From contig JAITBO010000153.1 of assembly GCA_031283505.1 (NCBI GenBank), positions 1 to 12,505 on the forward strand: a DNA stretch of 12,505 nt, written 5' to 3'. The stretch comes from Treponema sp. (GTDB lineage: Bacteria; Spirochaetota; Spirochaetia; Treponematales; Breznakiellaceae). The notes below the pieces were generated by a model. That model was not told the origin of the DNA and searched no databases. It worked only from the letters and a program-made list of their open reading frames with translations. Every line of letters starts with the position of its first letter. Position 1 is the stretch's first letter. Position numbers and translations under genes: made by a program. Positions 1-7,352 of this stretch are shown here, piece after piece.

Positions 1-1277
1 GTCGCCTGGGGTGATTCAAAGATTACCGTGTAATCTTTTACGGCATTGTCCTCTGTTGTAACCGTATAGACTATATTTTTACGGAAATCCTGCCCGGTAA
101 TGCCGCTTTCCTGTTCCGCTGTATTAACCGTAACAGTACCGGTAGATTCAAATGCGGCCTTCAGACTGTCAATATTTTCTATCCATCTCTGGGTCGCAAG
201 GGTTATCGTTGATTCGTTTTCATCAATAGCGCCGGTTAAACTGTCATCCAGCCCGGCCTCTGACGCGCTTATAGAGAAAGACGTTATTTGCGGCTCAGGA
301 ATGGTAATATTCAGGGTTATGCCGGTTTTACCGATCTCCGGTATATCCTCGTACCCAGCGGCCTTGCTAAAGAAAAATTCTGTTTCATCTTCTATGCTAA
401 GTTTAAAATAGACCCTTTCGTAAACATCAGGTATCACCGTTTTCCAGGTGCTATTGTCCAAATCAACTTCTATACGGGTGATTAAATCTTCATATCCCTC
501 ATCCCCGTAAACGAAAAGGTCTGCCTTTCTTTGCGGAGCGCCGTGGGTAATTATCCGGGCAGTACCACTTATGGGGATGACCCTGGTAAAATCACCGCTC
601 CTAAAGGTATATTCCGCCTTGGTTTCCATATTCGTATAGATATGGACAACTTCCGTTTTACCGGCTACCTGATAGCCGTTTTCCAATTGTACTTTTAAGA
701 GATAGAAGCCGGGCTTTACTGTAAGCGTTCCTTTTTCCGTTTCTTCTTTCAGGTCAATTTCTGTTTTGTATTCGCCGTCCAATGACTCAAGAACAAGCAT
801 TGCTCTGGACAGGCTTTCTATATCAAGGGACAAGCGTATATCATAGCTGAATATCCCTTCTTCGCCGGTATTATCCGCCGTAATAGCAATGGATTCGTTT
901 GTCCTTTGTCCTGCGGTAACGGTTATGAGCTTCTTTCCCTGGGCAGCAAGGTAGTATGTCCCCTGAATAATAACATACCCTTCTACCGATAAGTCCCATG
1001 ACCCGCTTTCAAGTTCAACATTGACAGTGTTATCCACAGATAATATGGTAACAGTATCTTTTCCTTCACTGGTAAAAGTTAATGTATACCGGGAAAAAAT
1101 CACATTGGAAGGAAGCAGTGTACGTTGTCCTGCATTTCCATCGGATATATGAATTGCGGCCAATCCTTTGTTCAGGTCTTTAGATACCGATACGTTATCA
1201 ATGGGATTTCCGCAGTTTACCAGCAACGCAACCACAAAAAGAAGGGATATATGTGGTAAAACATTCCGTGCTTTCAT
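1..1277 (-). CDS. Surface lipoprotein with C-terminal cadherin-like/DUF5018-like module, 3' end outside window
   Basis: An open frame runs from ATG 1277 to the left edge, giving 425 codons without a stop; the C-terminus lies outside the window. The N-terminus has the form of a lipoprotein signal: basic residues, a hydrophobic stretch (about 11-20) and Cys22 in LLVNC. Asn before the Cys is unusual for the classical lipobox, though spirochaete lipoboxes are known to be loose. The body is beta-rich, with Ig-like and carbohydrate-binding-like strands. The last ~100 residues resemble the modules of the neighbouring lipoprotein, sharing the ending Y-T-V-x(4)-D-x(3)-K/R-D-Y-T-V. The start has a good ribosome site: the TAG stop of the upstream gene forms part of TAGGAG, 9 nt before the ATG. 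The two genes are therefore one transcript and probably translationally coupled. The role is unknown; a cell-surface adhesin or binding protein is an inference. Confidence 0.85.
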   Translation of the reverse strand, partial: MKARNVLPHISLLFVVALLVNCGNPIDNVSVSKDLNKGLAAIHISDGNAGQRTLLPSNVIFSRYTLTFTSEGKDTVTILSVDNTVNVELESGSWDLSVEGYVIIQGTYYLAAQGKKLITVTAGQRTNESIAITADNTGEEGIFSYDIRLSLDIESLSRAMLVLESLDGEYKTEIDLKEETEKGTLTVKPGFYLLKVQLENGYQVAGKTEVVHIYTNMETKAEYTFRSGDFTRVIPISGTARIITHGAPQRKADLFVYGDEGYEDLITRIEVDLDNSTWKTVIPDVYERVYFKLSIEDETEFFFSKAAGYEDIPEIGKTGITLNITIPEPQITSFSISASEAGLDDSLTGAIDENESTITLATQRWIENIDSLKAAFESTGTVTVNTAEQESGITGQDFRKNIVYTVTTEDNAVKDYTVIFESPQA

Positions 1278-1286
1278 CGTTTTCTC

Positions 1287-2147
1287 CTATTTTACAACTT
1301 TAAAGATTAATTCATCTGAATAGGGAATTTCATCTTTGTATACCAAGGCGGTAACATGATGTATTCCCACCGGGTAATCTATTGCGGCTATGCTCAGGGT
1401 ACTGCCCGTTTCAATTTGTTCTTCGCCGTCAATAAACCAACGCGCCAATGTGCCGGTCACAGTTATCTGTAATGTGTCTTTTTGTGTACGGGAAAAATCT
1501 TTTTCCGGTTCAGAGGTAAGATCAACCTTTTCATAGGGTAATGAAGTAAAAGTTATCTCTATAGAATTCTGCCCCTGGGACTGTACGGTTACCGTATAAT
1601 CCCTGGTACTGCCATCATCGGCGGTTACCCGGTACGTTACTGGATTGGTAAAGTTCTGTGCGGTTCCCGAAGCTGGGGTTACCGCGTTTCCGGTAAACGT
1701 AATGGTTGGTGAGAGGCTGGTAATATCTGAACCATAAGGTACCGTAATAGCAATCGTCTGTTCACTTATCTCCCCTGTAGCGGACCCAACAGCAAAAGAA
1801 GTTATGGCCTTTGTACCTGGTTCGGCAAGCCGTACAATTACCGTGTAGTCTCGGGTACTGCCATCACCAGCGGTTACCCGGTACGTTACCGGATTGGTAA
1901 AGTTCTCTGCGGTTCCCGAAGCTGGGGTTACTGCACTTCCGGTAAATGTAATGGTTGGAGAGAGGCTGGTAATATCTGTGCCATAAGGTACTGTAATGAC
2001 AATCGCCTGTTCACTTATCTCCCCCGTAGCGGACCCAATAGTAAAAGAAGTTATGGCTTTTTCATCGAATGATGTCTCACGGATATCACATCCGGCAAAC
2101 AAACAAAACAACAGTACTACTACACCTGTCAATATATATTTTTTCAT
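1287..2147 (-). CDS. Lipoprotein with two near-identical cadherin-like/DUF5018-like repeats
   Basis: A 286-residue protein. The signal is clear: Met-Lys-Lys, hydrophobic 5-18, lipobox LFAGC with Cys20 as the lipidated residue. Residues 30-112 and 113-195 are two copies of one 83-residue beta-sandwich module, 66 of 75 aligned positions identical between residues 31-105 and 114-188. Each ends in TRDYTV, the hallmark of modules found in many treponeme surface lipoproteins. Residues 196-286 form a different Ig-like domain with a W-F-I-D-G-E core. The ATG at 2147 is preceded by AGGAGG at a normal distance. The gene is followed after 9 nt by the next lipoprotein gene. Exposure at the outer membrane is inferred from the lipobox and module type; ligand and function are unknown. 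Confidence 0.9.
   Translation of the reverse strand: MKKYILTGVVVLLFCLFAGCDIRETSFDEKAITSFTIGSATGEISEQAIVITVPYGTDITSLSPTITFTGSAVTPASGTAENFTNPVTYRVTAGDGSTRDYTVIVRLAEPGTKAITSFAVGSATGEISEQTIAITVPYGSDITSLSPTITFTGNAVTPASGTAQNFTNPVTYRVTADDGSTRDYTVTVQSQGQNSIEITFTSLPYEKVDLTSEPEKDFSRTQKDTLQITVTGTLARWFIDGEEQIETGSTLSIAAIDYPVGIHHVTALVYKDEIPYSDELIFKVVK
1578..2060 (-). repeat. Tandem direct repeat, 249-bp period, inside lipoprotein gene
   Basis: Two in-frame copies (2060-1812 and 1811-about 1578) encode the two cadherin-like modules. Identical stretches such as gcggttaccc recur exactly 249 bases apart (1621 and 1870). The high DNA identity suggests recent duplication and makes loss or gain of a module by recombination plausible. 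Confidence 0.9.
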
Positions 2148-2332
2148 ATTAATACACTCCTCCTATACAAAAAAACTCGGTGGATCAGATTCCAGCACGA
2201 TACACCGGATGTTCCTATAAATTTTTTCAAAAAGGCGTTGAAATTCCTGGGCGCTTTTTAAGATCATCATGATTACATATCTGAAACTGTATATATATAT
2301 GAGAATAAATAGACTTTTTGAAATTTTGTGTT

Positions 2333-2443
2333 TTAGTATAAGAGAGAGAGAGAGAGAGAGTGGGGGGGTAAAACCGCAGAAAGTTTTTCAGTTACATTTA
2401 CAAGAGATATAGAGGAAAAAGCTTTCTTTAACCCACCTGACAT
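2333..2443 (-). CDS. Small ORF crossing a C7/(CT)10 tract; candidate phase-variable leader or gene
   Basis: Not recognisable as a known family. ATG 2443 follows GGGAG with a 7-nt spacer and lies about 70 nt downstream of a near-consensus promoter (2520-2548). It begins MSGGLKKAFSSISLV and enters a C7 tract and then (CT)10, which encodes alternating Ser-Leu. With ten CT units the frame stops at TAA 2335-2333 (36 residues). Adding one unit would let it read to TGA 2229-2227 (72 residues). Adding two or losing one would let it read to TAG 2165-2163 (94 or 92 residues). That last stop abuts the AGGAGG of the lipoprotein gene, and the extended product gains a hydrophobic segment (LFILIYIYSF region). 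What is seen: promoter, ribosome site and the three frames. Inferred: that the repeat switches the product or couples translation to the lipoprotein. It may instead be a non-coding leader. Confidence 0.35.
   Translation of the reverse strand: MSGGLKKAFSSISLVNVTEKLSAVLPPHSLSLSLLY
2341..2368. repeat. Compound simple-sequence repeat: (AG)10 followed by T and G7
   Basis: On the plus strand ten AG units (2341-2360) are followed by T and seven G. On the transcribed minus strand this reads C7-A-(CT)10. Tracts of this length are prone to slipped-strand mispairing. It lies inside the transcribed leader of the lipoprotein operon, 194-221 bases before the lipoprotein start. Confidence 0.95.
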
Positions 2444-2461
2444 TACCGTACTCCCATTCTT

Positions 2462-2491
2462 AATGATTGGCATTTAGAGAGGTCAATCATT
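2462..2491 (-). other. 8-bp stem-loop in lipoprotein operon leader
   Basis: AATGATTG (2462-2469) and CAATCATT (2484-2491) are perfect inverted arms around a 14-base loop. It sits between the predicted start of transcription (about 2513) and the small ORF ribosome site (2451-2455). The stem is AT-rich and weak; it could be an operator or a chance palindrome. Confidence 0.4.
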
Positions 2492-2519
2492 CAAAATATA
2501 TTCAATCCTTGTTCTTCGT

Positions 2520-2548
2520 AGTATAAACCTATAAAAATAAAAAGTCAA
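2520..2548 (-). promoter_or_regulatory. Sigma70-type promoter for lipoprotein operon
   Basis: On the minus strand TTGACT (2548-2543), a 17-base AT-rich spacer and TATACT (2525-2520) match the consensus at five of six positions each with optimal spacing. Transcription would begin near 2513. It lies just past the terminator-like hairpin of the exporter operon and in front of the small ORF and the two lipoprotein genes, giving a leader of about 365 bases. Confidence 0.7.
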
Positions 2549-2650
2549 GGTTTTTTGCGAAAAAAAATACAAAAAATCACCATACCGCCGGGACTTAAGA
2601 TTAAGACCATGATGCCCGCTCATCTAGGGGCAGCGGACCCAAAATTGAAA

Positions 2651-2741
2651 AAATTTAACCACGGACCTCATCGGACCGGTGATCCGCAACTTTAACTTCA
2701 AAAGTTCGTGTTGTTGCGGACCACACAGGTCCGGTGTGGTT
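2651..2741 (-). terminator. Composite hairpin and U-tract, likely terminator of the APE-like operon
   Basis: Nested inverted repeats: AACCAC/GTGGTT (2657-2662, 2736-2741), CGGACC/GGTCCG (2672-2677, 2728-2733), TCCGCAAC/GTTGCGGA (2683-2690, 2713-2720) and AACTT/AAGTT (2694-2698, 2702-2706). Read on the minus strand, the structure is followed by AAATTTTTTC. It starts 76 bases after the exporter stop codon, which fits intrinsic termination. The stem is longer and more interrupted than a normal terminator, so it could also be a mobile palindromic element. Confidence 0.55.
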
Positions 2742-2817
2742 AGTGGTTCATATTATCCTTCCTGCGTAACATAAGTTATTGATATTAATGAGCCTCCCCG
2801 GTTTAACCGCCTTTGTT

Positions 2818-5238
2818 TCAGCCCGAATCGCCGGGTCTGACGCTCATGAGCAGGGACGCGGCGAAGGCGGCGGTCAGGCCGGAGAAGACCGTAAGGCCGA
2901 AAAGGTGGACCGGGGTGAAGCCGCTCAGGGACAGGGCGCCGAAGGACAGGGCGGTGGTGGCGAAGGACAGGACGATGGCCGGCGTCGTAGTGCGTCTGAG
3001 GGGAGAATCCGCCGTGCGCCGGCTTTCACTGACGTAGAAGATGTAGTCCAGCCCAAGGCCGAAGACCAGGACGAGGCCGACCACGGGAAAAAAGCTGAGG
3101 GGTATGCCGGCGCAGGAGAGGACCGCCAGGGTGACCAAGGTCAAAAGGCAGGGAACAGCGCAGATACCCAGGGCTTCCCGGCGGGGATAGAAGATGTTGA
3201 CTATGACGCCTACGATGACGTAAGCGACGGCAAAAAGGATGAGCATGATGCGGGTCAGAGCGTCCAGTTCGGTCCCTATGTCCCGCACCTTGTTCACAAA
3301 GTAGACGGAATCCGATTCTTCCGCCAGGGAACGGAAGATCTGCTCGTTTTTGGCGTGGAGGGGAAGGACGCAGGAATACCAGCGGCCTTCCACTTCGCCT
3401 ATCCAAAGATTGGAGAGGATGTCCCGCAGATTAGGCGGAAGCCCCTCCCCAGGAAGGACGAAGTTCCCCTCCCGGGCCGCAAAATCCTCCCGAAAGGCCC
3501 GGGCCGCTTCGGGAGGAAAGCCGAGAAGCGCAAACTGGGAGTCCGCCAGGGGAAGAAGCGCCTTAGCCGCCTGGTAGTTCCGTTCCTGCGCCGCCGGGGA
3601 AGGTACAAACAAGGAAGCCGCCATATAGGAACGGAGGTTTCCCCGGCCTGTCTCCTCGTCCAGCCGGACCCGGAGGGCCTCCTCGTGTTCCAGAACCTCC
3701 CCGGCGCTGTCCCCGGAAACGATGAAGTACCATCCCGCCGACCCGTGATCCAGGATCCGGGAGGCGATCCTTTCGGATTCCCTCAGGGCAGGAGACATGG
3801 TGTACAGGCCGGCTATGTTGTTTTCTACCCTTATCATGTCCCGGTTAATGACGATGATAATCGCCGGTACAATCGCCATGACCGCCAGTACTGCCCGTTT
3901 CAGGCTGCGCCCCAGGGGAGGGGAAAGACCGGCGGATTTATCCCGGCGCCGGTGCAGAGCCGGAAGCCGCCGTTTTTCGGGGAGTGGCAAGGCGAACCGG
4001 GGATAAACGACCATGGCGGTCAGCCAGGAACTCAAAAGACCGGTGAACAAAAACACGGCGAATTGCTTCAATATGACAAAGGGAGCAAAAAAAAGCGCGG
4101 CGAAGCAAATTTCCGAAGAAATAAAACTCATAGTAATGCCCCGGAAAATATGGGCGCGTATCGCCGGACCGCCGGGCAGCAAGGGATTTCCCCTCCAGTT
4201 CATAAAGTAATGAATGGAATAGTCTACCCCTATGCCGATGAGGGTGGTGCCGAACACAAAGGTAAGGATGTGGATTTCCCGAAAAAAGAGGAGAACCGCC
4301 GTGGCGGCGGTAAGGAGGGAGACCAGGACCGCGGAAACCGAAACCAGAACCGGCAGGGCGGACCTGAACACCCCAAGGAAAATGAAGGCTATGATGATGA
4401 GGGTCACCGTGGAGATAAAGGAGATTTCCCGCTGGGCCCCGGAAGAACTCTCGTAACTGTGGAAAGGCACCCCGGAGAACACGAAACGGGCCCCCCCTTC
4501 CCCGGCGCTGATTTCCCCGCAAGCGGCGTATATTCTCTCTACCCCGCTGCCCGCGTTGGTGACCGCCACCCCCGAAGGCGGGAGGGTTCCCCGTATCATG
4601 ACGTACCACAGGCCCTCGTAACGGGCGGCCAGCACGTCCTCTTTGGGGGACATGGCGCTCCCGGAAAGCAGGCCGGAATCCAGGAAGCGCCGTATGCCCC
4701 GGTCCGCCAGAAAGAAGGGGTCCCGGTCCAGAGCGTCCAGGCTTGTGAAGGTAAAGGCCCCGTAAGCCGCAGCCAGGGCATCCGTAGCCAGTTCTTCCGC
4801 GCCCCCCTTCTCCAAAAGTTCCCTGGCCTCCCCGTCCAGGAGGACATAGCGGTAATCCGTCAGATAGCTGGTAAACTCCGAGAGCAGAGATTCGTCCACA
4901 TAGAAGGACAGGGACTCAAAGACACCGGTTCCCGCAAAGCGGTCGTATAGGGAAGCGGCGGCCCTCTTTGCCTCGGCGAAATCGGCGCTCCCGGCGAAGA
5001 TGTAGACCCCCCTGGCGCTACGGCTGCTCAGGGCCTTGTCCGCCACAGCCACAGAGCGGAAGGAATGGGAATCCGGCAGAATGTCGAAAAGTCCGGTGTT
5101 GACGCGGACCGGCCAGCCGGCTGCCACCGAGAGGCCCAGGACAGCGGCAAAAACCAGATGGAAGACAAACCACAGGACCAGGGGAACCGGGCCGTCCCGC
5201 CTTCCGGTCTCATTCAACAGAAAAAAGGGCTTTTTCAT
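2818..5238 (-). CDS. MMPL/RND-family exporter, ApeM-like
   Basis: An 806-residue inner-membrane transporter with the duplicated RND layout. TM1 is at about 18-40 and a large periplasmic loop follows (41-270). TM2-6 span 274-415 and include the TM4 motif GIGVDYSIHY with Asp339. TM7 is at about 449-465, then a second loop (466-660). TM8-12 span 662-800 with GLGLDYIFYV and Asp731. These paired Gly-x-Gly-x-Asp-Tyr motifs are typical of MMPL-type lipid exporters driven by proton flow. The start ATG 5238 overlaps the upstream LolA-like gene by 29 bases; its ribosome site is weak (GAAGG about 11 nt upstream), so translational coupling is likely. It is the last gene of the operon. In APE clusters the matching gene is thought to export the acylated product; the substrate here is unknown. 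Confidence 0.88.
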   Translation of the reverse strand: MKKPFFLLNETGRRDGPVPLVLWFVFHLVFAAVLGLSVAAGWPVRVNTGLFDILPDSHSFRSVAVADKALSSRSARGVYIFAGSADFAEAKRAAASLYDRFAGTGVFESLSFYVDESLLSEFTSYLTDYRYVLLDGEARELLEKGGAEELATDALAAAYGAFTFTSLDALDRDPFFLADRGIRRFLDSGLLSGSAMSPKEDVLAARYEGLWYVMIRGTLPPSGVAVTNAGSGVERIYAACGEISAGEGGARFVFSGVPFHSYESSSGAQREISFISTVTLIIIAFIFLGVFRSALPVLVSVSAVLVSLLTAATAVLLFFREIHILTFVFGTTLIGIGVDYSIHYFMNWRGNPLLPGGPAIRAHIFRGITMSFISSEICFAALFFAPFVILKQFAVFLFTGLLSSWLTAMVVYPRFALPLPEKRRLPALHRRRDKSAGLSPPLGRSLKRAVLAVMAIVPAIIIVINRDMIRVENNIAGLYTMSPALRESERIASRILDHGSAGWYFIVSGDSAGEVLEHEEALRVRLDEETGRGNLRSYMAASLFVPSPAAQERNYQAAKALLPLADSQFALLGFPPEAARAFREDFAAREGNFVLPGEGLPPNLRDILSNLWIGEVEGRWYSCVLPLHAKNEQIFRSLAEESDSVYFVNKVRDIGTELDALTRIMLILFAVAYVIVGVIVNIFYPRREALGICAVPCLLTLVTLAVLSCAGIPLSFFPVVGLVLVFGLGLDYIFYVSESRRTADSPLRRTTTPAIVLSFATTALSFGALSLSGFTPVHLFGLTVFSGLTAAFAASLLMSVRPGDSG

Positions 5239-5869
5239 CGGGAGTTAGACCTTCGGGAAAGCTGTGACCGGACAACTCATACCGGATGGTATCGCCGCTC
5301 TGTTCCCTCAGAATGATGGTACGGATGACCGAATCGCCGTTCATGGTTATTTGGGCGGCAAAGGTTCTAACCGCCTGCTCCTTAGGGATAAGGCCAAGAA
5401 ACCATCTTCCCCCGGACTCAGTAAAGTAGTTGTCGAAATTCTCCCTCAACCTGTGGGCGTCTCCGGTAAAGACGGCGCTGATGGTATCCGCCAGACTGAG
5501 GAAGGTTTCGTTGCCCCGGGCTTCCAGCCTGGTTCTGGTCCCCCTGGGCGTAGACTGGACGATGTAGTCCCGGCCTACAGCCATGACGGAGGGAAAGGGG
5601 GTCCGGGTGTCCCAAACCATACCCGTCCCGGCGGCGATGATGAAGTTCCCCCCGGAAAGCAGGGTGCGGTTCATGCGGCCCAGGGTTCTGGTCTGGGTGA
5701 ATGTCCCCTTGACCACAGGATGTTCCGCCAGGGTCCTGGTGACCTCGTTGTACCGGGCCTGGGTCGCCGTGCCCAAGGAAAAGCGGAACACCTCCGGGGT
5801 GTTCTCCTGGGCTCCTGTGGAAAGGGCGAAAAAAACCAGCAGAAGCGGCAGCATGAAGATCCGGGTCAT
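5210..5869 (-). CDS. LolA-like outer-membrane lipid/lipoprotein carrier, ApeL-like
   Basis: 219 residues from ATG 5869, chosen because it forms an ATGA overlap with the thioesterase stop and is preceded by GGGGAAGG; an upstream in-frame start at 5938 would remove the signal position. Residues 1-20 are a Sec signal peptide (hydrophobic 5-17, likely cut after STGAQ or nearby). The mature part shows the LolA pattern: GTFTQTRTLG (55-64), SGGNFIIAAGTGMVWDTRTP (72-91), a region of paired beta strands, and the hydrophobic-pocket fold expected for periplasmic lipid carriers. Known family role: carry acylated molecules from inner to outer membrane. Its place between thioesterase and MMPL exporter matches APE clusters, where it is presumed to receive the product rather than ordinary lipoproteins. 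Sequence similarity to canonical LolA is low, so substrate is inferred. Confidence 0.82.
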   Translation of the reverse strand: MTRIFMLPLLLVFFALSTGAQENTPEVFRFSLGTATQARYNEVTRTLAEHPVVKGTFTQTRTLGRMNRTLLSGGNFIIAAGTGMVWDTRTPFPSVMAVGRDYIVQSTPRGTRTRLEARGNETFLSLADTISAVFTGDAHRLRENFDNYFTESGGRWFLGLIPKEQAVRTFAAQITMNGDSVIRTIILREQSGDTIRYELSGHSFPEGLTPDEKALFSVE

Positions 5870-6312
5870 ACCTTCCCCTTCTCCCCCGAAGCCTGAGCCA
5901 GCAAGGCTTCCACCTTTTCGATAAAAATGCGGGGACACCCAAAACGAGAACCCCCCGCCTCTATGTCGTAGGCCATCTGGGTACTGACCGCCCTGGTAGC
6001 CGTCTCTCCGTTGGGGCCGAAAAGCTCGTAGTTGATGCGCAGGCGGTCCTCGTATTCCTCCAGAACGGCTTTGGCCCGGACCCGGTCACCGAAGCGGAGG
6101 GGGCGGATGAATTTCAACCTGATGTCCGTGATGGGAAACGCGTATCCCGATGCTTTCATTTCCCGGTATCCGTAACCGATCTTATCAAGCAGGGTGCAGC
6201 GGGCTTTTTCGAGGTATTTAACATAGTTGCCGTGCCAGACAACATCCATGGAATCCACGTCGTAGAATTCAACCGTAAATTCCACTTCGGCGCTTAAATC
6301 ATGACAATTCAT
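5866..6312 (-). CDS. YbgC/4HBT-family hotdog thioesterase, ApeK-like
   Basis: 148 residues from ATG 6312. This start gives an ATGA overlap with the upstream acyltransferase and has GGAGG 9-10 nt before it; a TTG at 6330 is less likely. The active-site region FYDVDSMDVVWHGNYVKYLE (17-36) is the YbgC/FadM-type signature: Asp residues, V-V-W-H, then N-Y-x-x-Y-x-E. The usual length of this family is 130-150, so it appears complete. Cytoplasmic enzymes of this family hydrolyse acyl-CoA or acyl-ACP thioesters. In APE clusters the equivalent protein edits or releases acyl-ACP intermediates. The exact substrate cannot be read from sequence. Confidence 0.87.
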   Translation of the reverse strand: MNCHDLSAEVEFTVEFYDVDSMDVVWHGNYVKYLEKARCTLLDKIGYGYREMKASGYAFPITDIRLKFIRPLRFGDRVRAKAVLEEYEDRLRINYELFGPNGETATRAVSTQMAYDIEAGGSRFGCPRIFIEKVEALLAQASGEKGKV

Positions 6313-7352
6313 ACACAGTTCCCTCCACAAGACTTTATCAATCTTTCGGGAATTTTGGTCCGCACTTCAGGTTTGGCCCAAAAATCGTAGAAATTGTACC
6401 ATTGATACGGATGCCGCTTACAGTAGTATTCTAGTTTTTCCGTAAAGGACCGGGCCAGGTCCTCCACTCTGCCAGTCCGCTCCCGGCGGGAACAGTCAAA
6501 GGAAACGGCGCTCTTGTAAACATACATATCATACCGGGACGCCAGGGAGGTATCCCCCTGCCGCAGGGCAAAAACAAAATAGGTAGGGACATCAAGCAGG
6601 GACGCCAGGAAAAAGGGGCCATAGGCAAAAGGGGCGTCTTCGTCCAGGAAAGGAAAGAGGAAGTACCTGTCCCTGGAATTGGCCGATGTCCGGTCTCCGG
6701 CTATGACCACAAGCTCCCCCGTCGCGAGACGTTCCTGGAGCATGATGATCGTATCGGGGCCTATGTCATTGGCGCTGATGACCCGCAGGACCGAATTGGG
6801 GTTCAGTTCCCGGAGCATACGGTTGAAGTGGGCGGTTACCGAAAAGTCCACAATGGAAGTGACAGAAACCTCCCGTGAAACGCCGGTACGGTTGAAATTG
6901 GCAAGACCTCTCAAAAGTTCCGTGTTTCCCAAATGGGAACAGATAAGAAGCACCCCCTCCCCTCTTTCCAGCAGGGCTATCAAATCGCCCACATCATCGT
7001 CATGAAAATGAACGCGGTCCAGCGTGACCTTGCCACCCCAAGCCTCAATCTTTTCAACTACCGTGAGGGAAAAGGCCAGGATATGCCTGAAGATGCGTAT
7101 AGGAAAGACCTTTCCCTCCGCAGCGGTACAAGCGGCTATCCGTTCAAGAAAACGGCGGGAATCGTTCCTGACTTTCTTCGAGAAAAGAAAATAGAGGAAA
7201 GCTACGGGATAGGCTCCAAGGCGCATAAGAAACATGGGCCAAACCCTAAAAATGAAAAGGAGGAGCCTGACGTGCCAATAACCGGCGGCTTGTTCTTTTT
7301 GCTCTGACCAGTGAGCGCTCGGTACGGGGGCCTTTTCCCTGATTTTATCCAT
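6309..7352 (-). CDS. LpxL/HtrB-family acyltransferase
   Basis: 347 residues. An N-terminal hydrophobic region (about 28-58) anchors it in the inner membrane. The catalytic HX4E motif is HLGNTE (His140, Glu145) in the context LLICSHLGNTE. A later AGDRT (218-222) matches the conserved Gly-Asp-Arg of lipid A late acyltransferases, and the C-terminus carries QWYNFYDFW. Family reaction: transfer of an acyl chain from ACP to a lipid or glycolipid hydroxyl. In many APE clusters this domain is fused behind the glycosyltransferase (ApeJ); here it is a separate gene whose ATG overlaps the glycosyltransferase end by 8 bases. Its ribosome site falls within or next to a G9 tract. Treponemes lack classical lipopolysaccharide, so a lipid A role is unlikely. 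Confidence 0.87.
   Translation of the reverse strand: MDKIREKAPVPSAHWSEQKEQAAGYWHVRLLLFIFRVWPMFLMRLGAYPVAFLYFLFSKKVRNDSRRFLERIAACTAAEGKVFPIRIFRHILAFSLTVVEKIEAWGGKVTLDRVHFHDDDVGDLIALLERGEGVLLICSHLGNTELLRGLANFNRTGVSREVSVTSIVDFSVTAHFNRMLRELNPNSVLRVISANDIGPDTIIMLQERLATGELVVIAGDRTSANSRDRYFLFPFLDEDAPFAYGPFFLASLLDVPTYFVFALRQGDTSLASRYDMYVYKSAVSFDCSRRERTGRVEDLARSFTEKLEYYCKRHPYQWYNFYDFWAKPEVRTKIPERLIKSCGGNCV

Larger units (their letters stand above)
2148..2817. other. AT-rich intergenic region between exporter and lipoprotein operons
   Basis: This 670-base gap holds, in minus-strand order, a composite hairpin/terminator (2741-2651), a strong promoter (2548-2520), an 8-bp stem-loop (2491-2462), a small ORF start (2443), a C7/(CT)10 tract (2368-2341), an (AT)n run (2290-2300) and the lipoprotein ribosome site. 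No RNA gene was recognised. Base composition is much richer in A+T than the operon on its right. Confidence 0.8.

Noticed and set aside
18..38. AAAGATTA/TAATCTTT stem-loop near the left edge
   Set aside because: Lies within the coding frame for the conserved KDYTVIF motif, so the sequence is explained by protein coding.
1030..1038. Perfect DnaA-box-like TTATCCACA
   Set aside because: Single copy inside a coding sequence (Val-Asp-Asn codons) with no cluster of boxes or AT-rich unwinding region; chance match.
2335..2363. Promoter with TATACT next to the (AG)10 tract, the tract forming the -35/-10 spacer
   Set aside because: The -10 is good, but the -35 position would read CCACTC, a poor match; the promoter at 2520-2548 is far better. 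Not fully excluded as a second promoter.
2779..4950. Very long plus-strand open frame (723 codons) opposite the exporter gene
   Set aside because: It is antisense to a gene with clear RND motifs, its translation is low-complexity (Gly, Arg, Gln, Asp rich) and it reflects codon bias of the GC-rich opposite strand.
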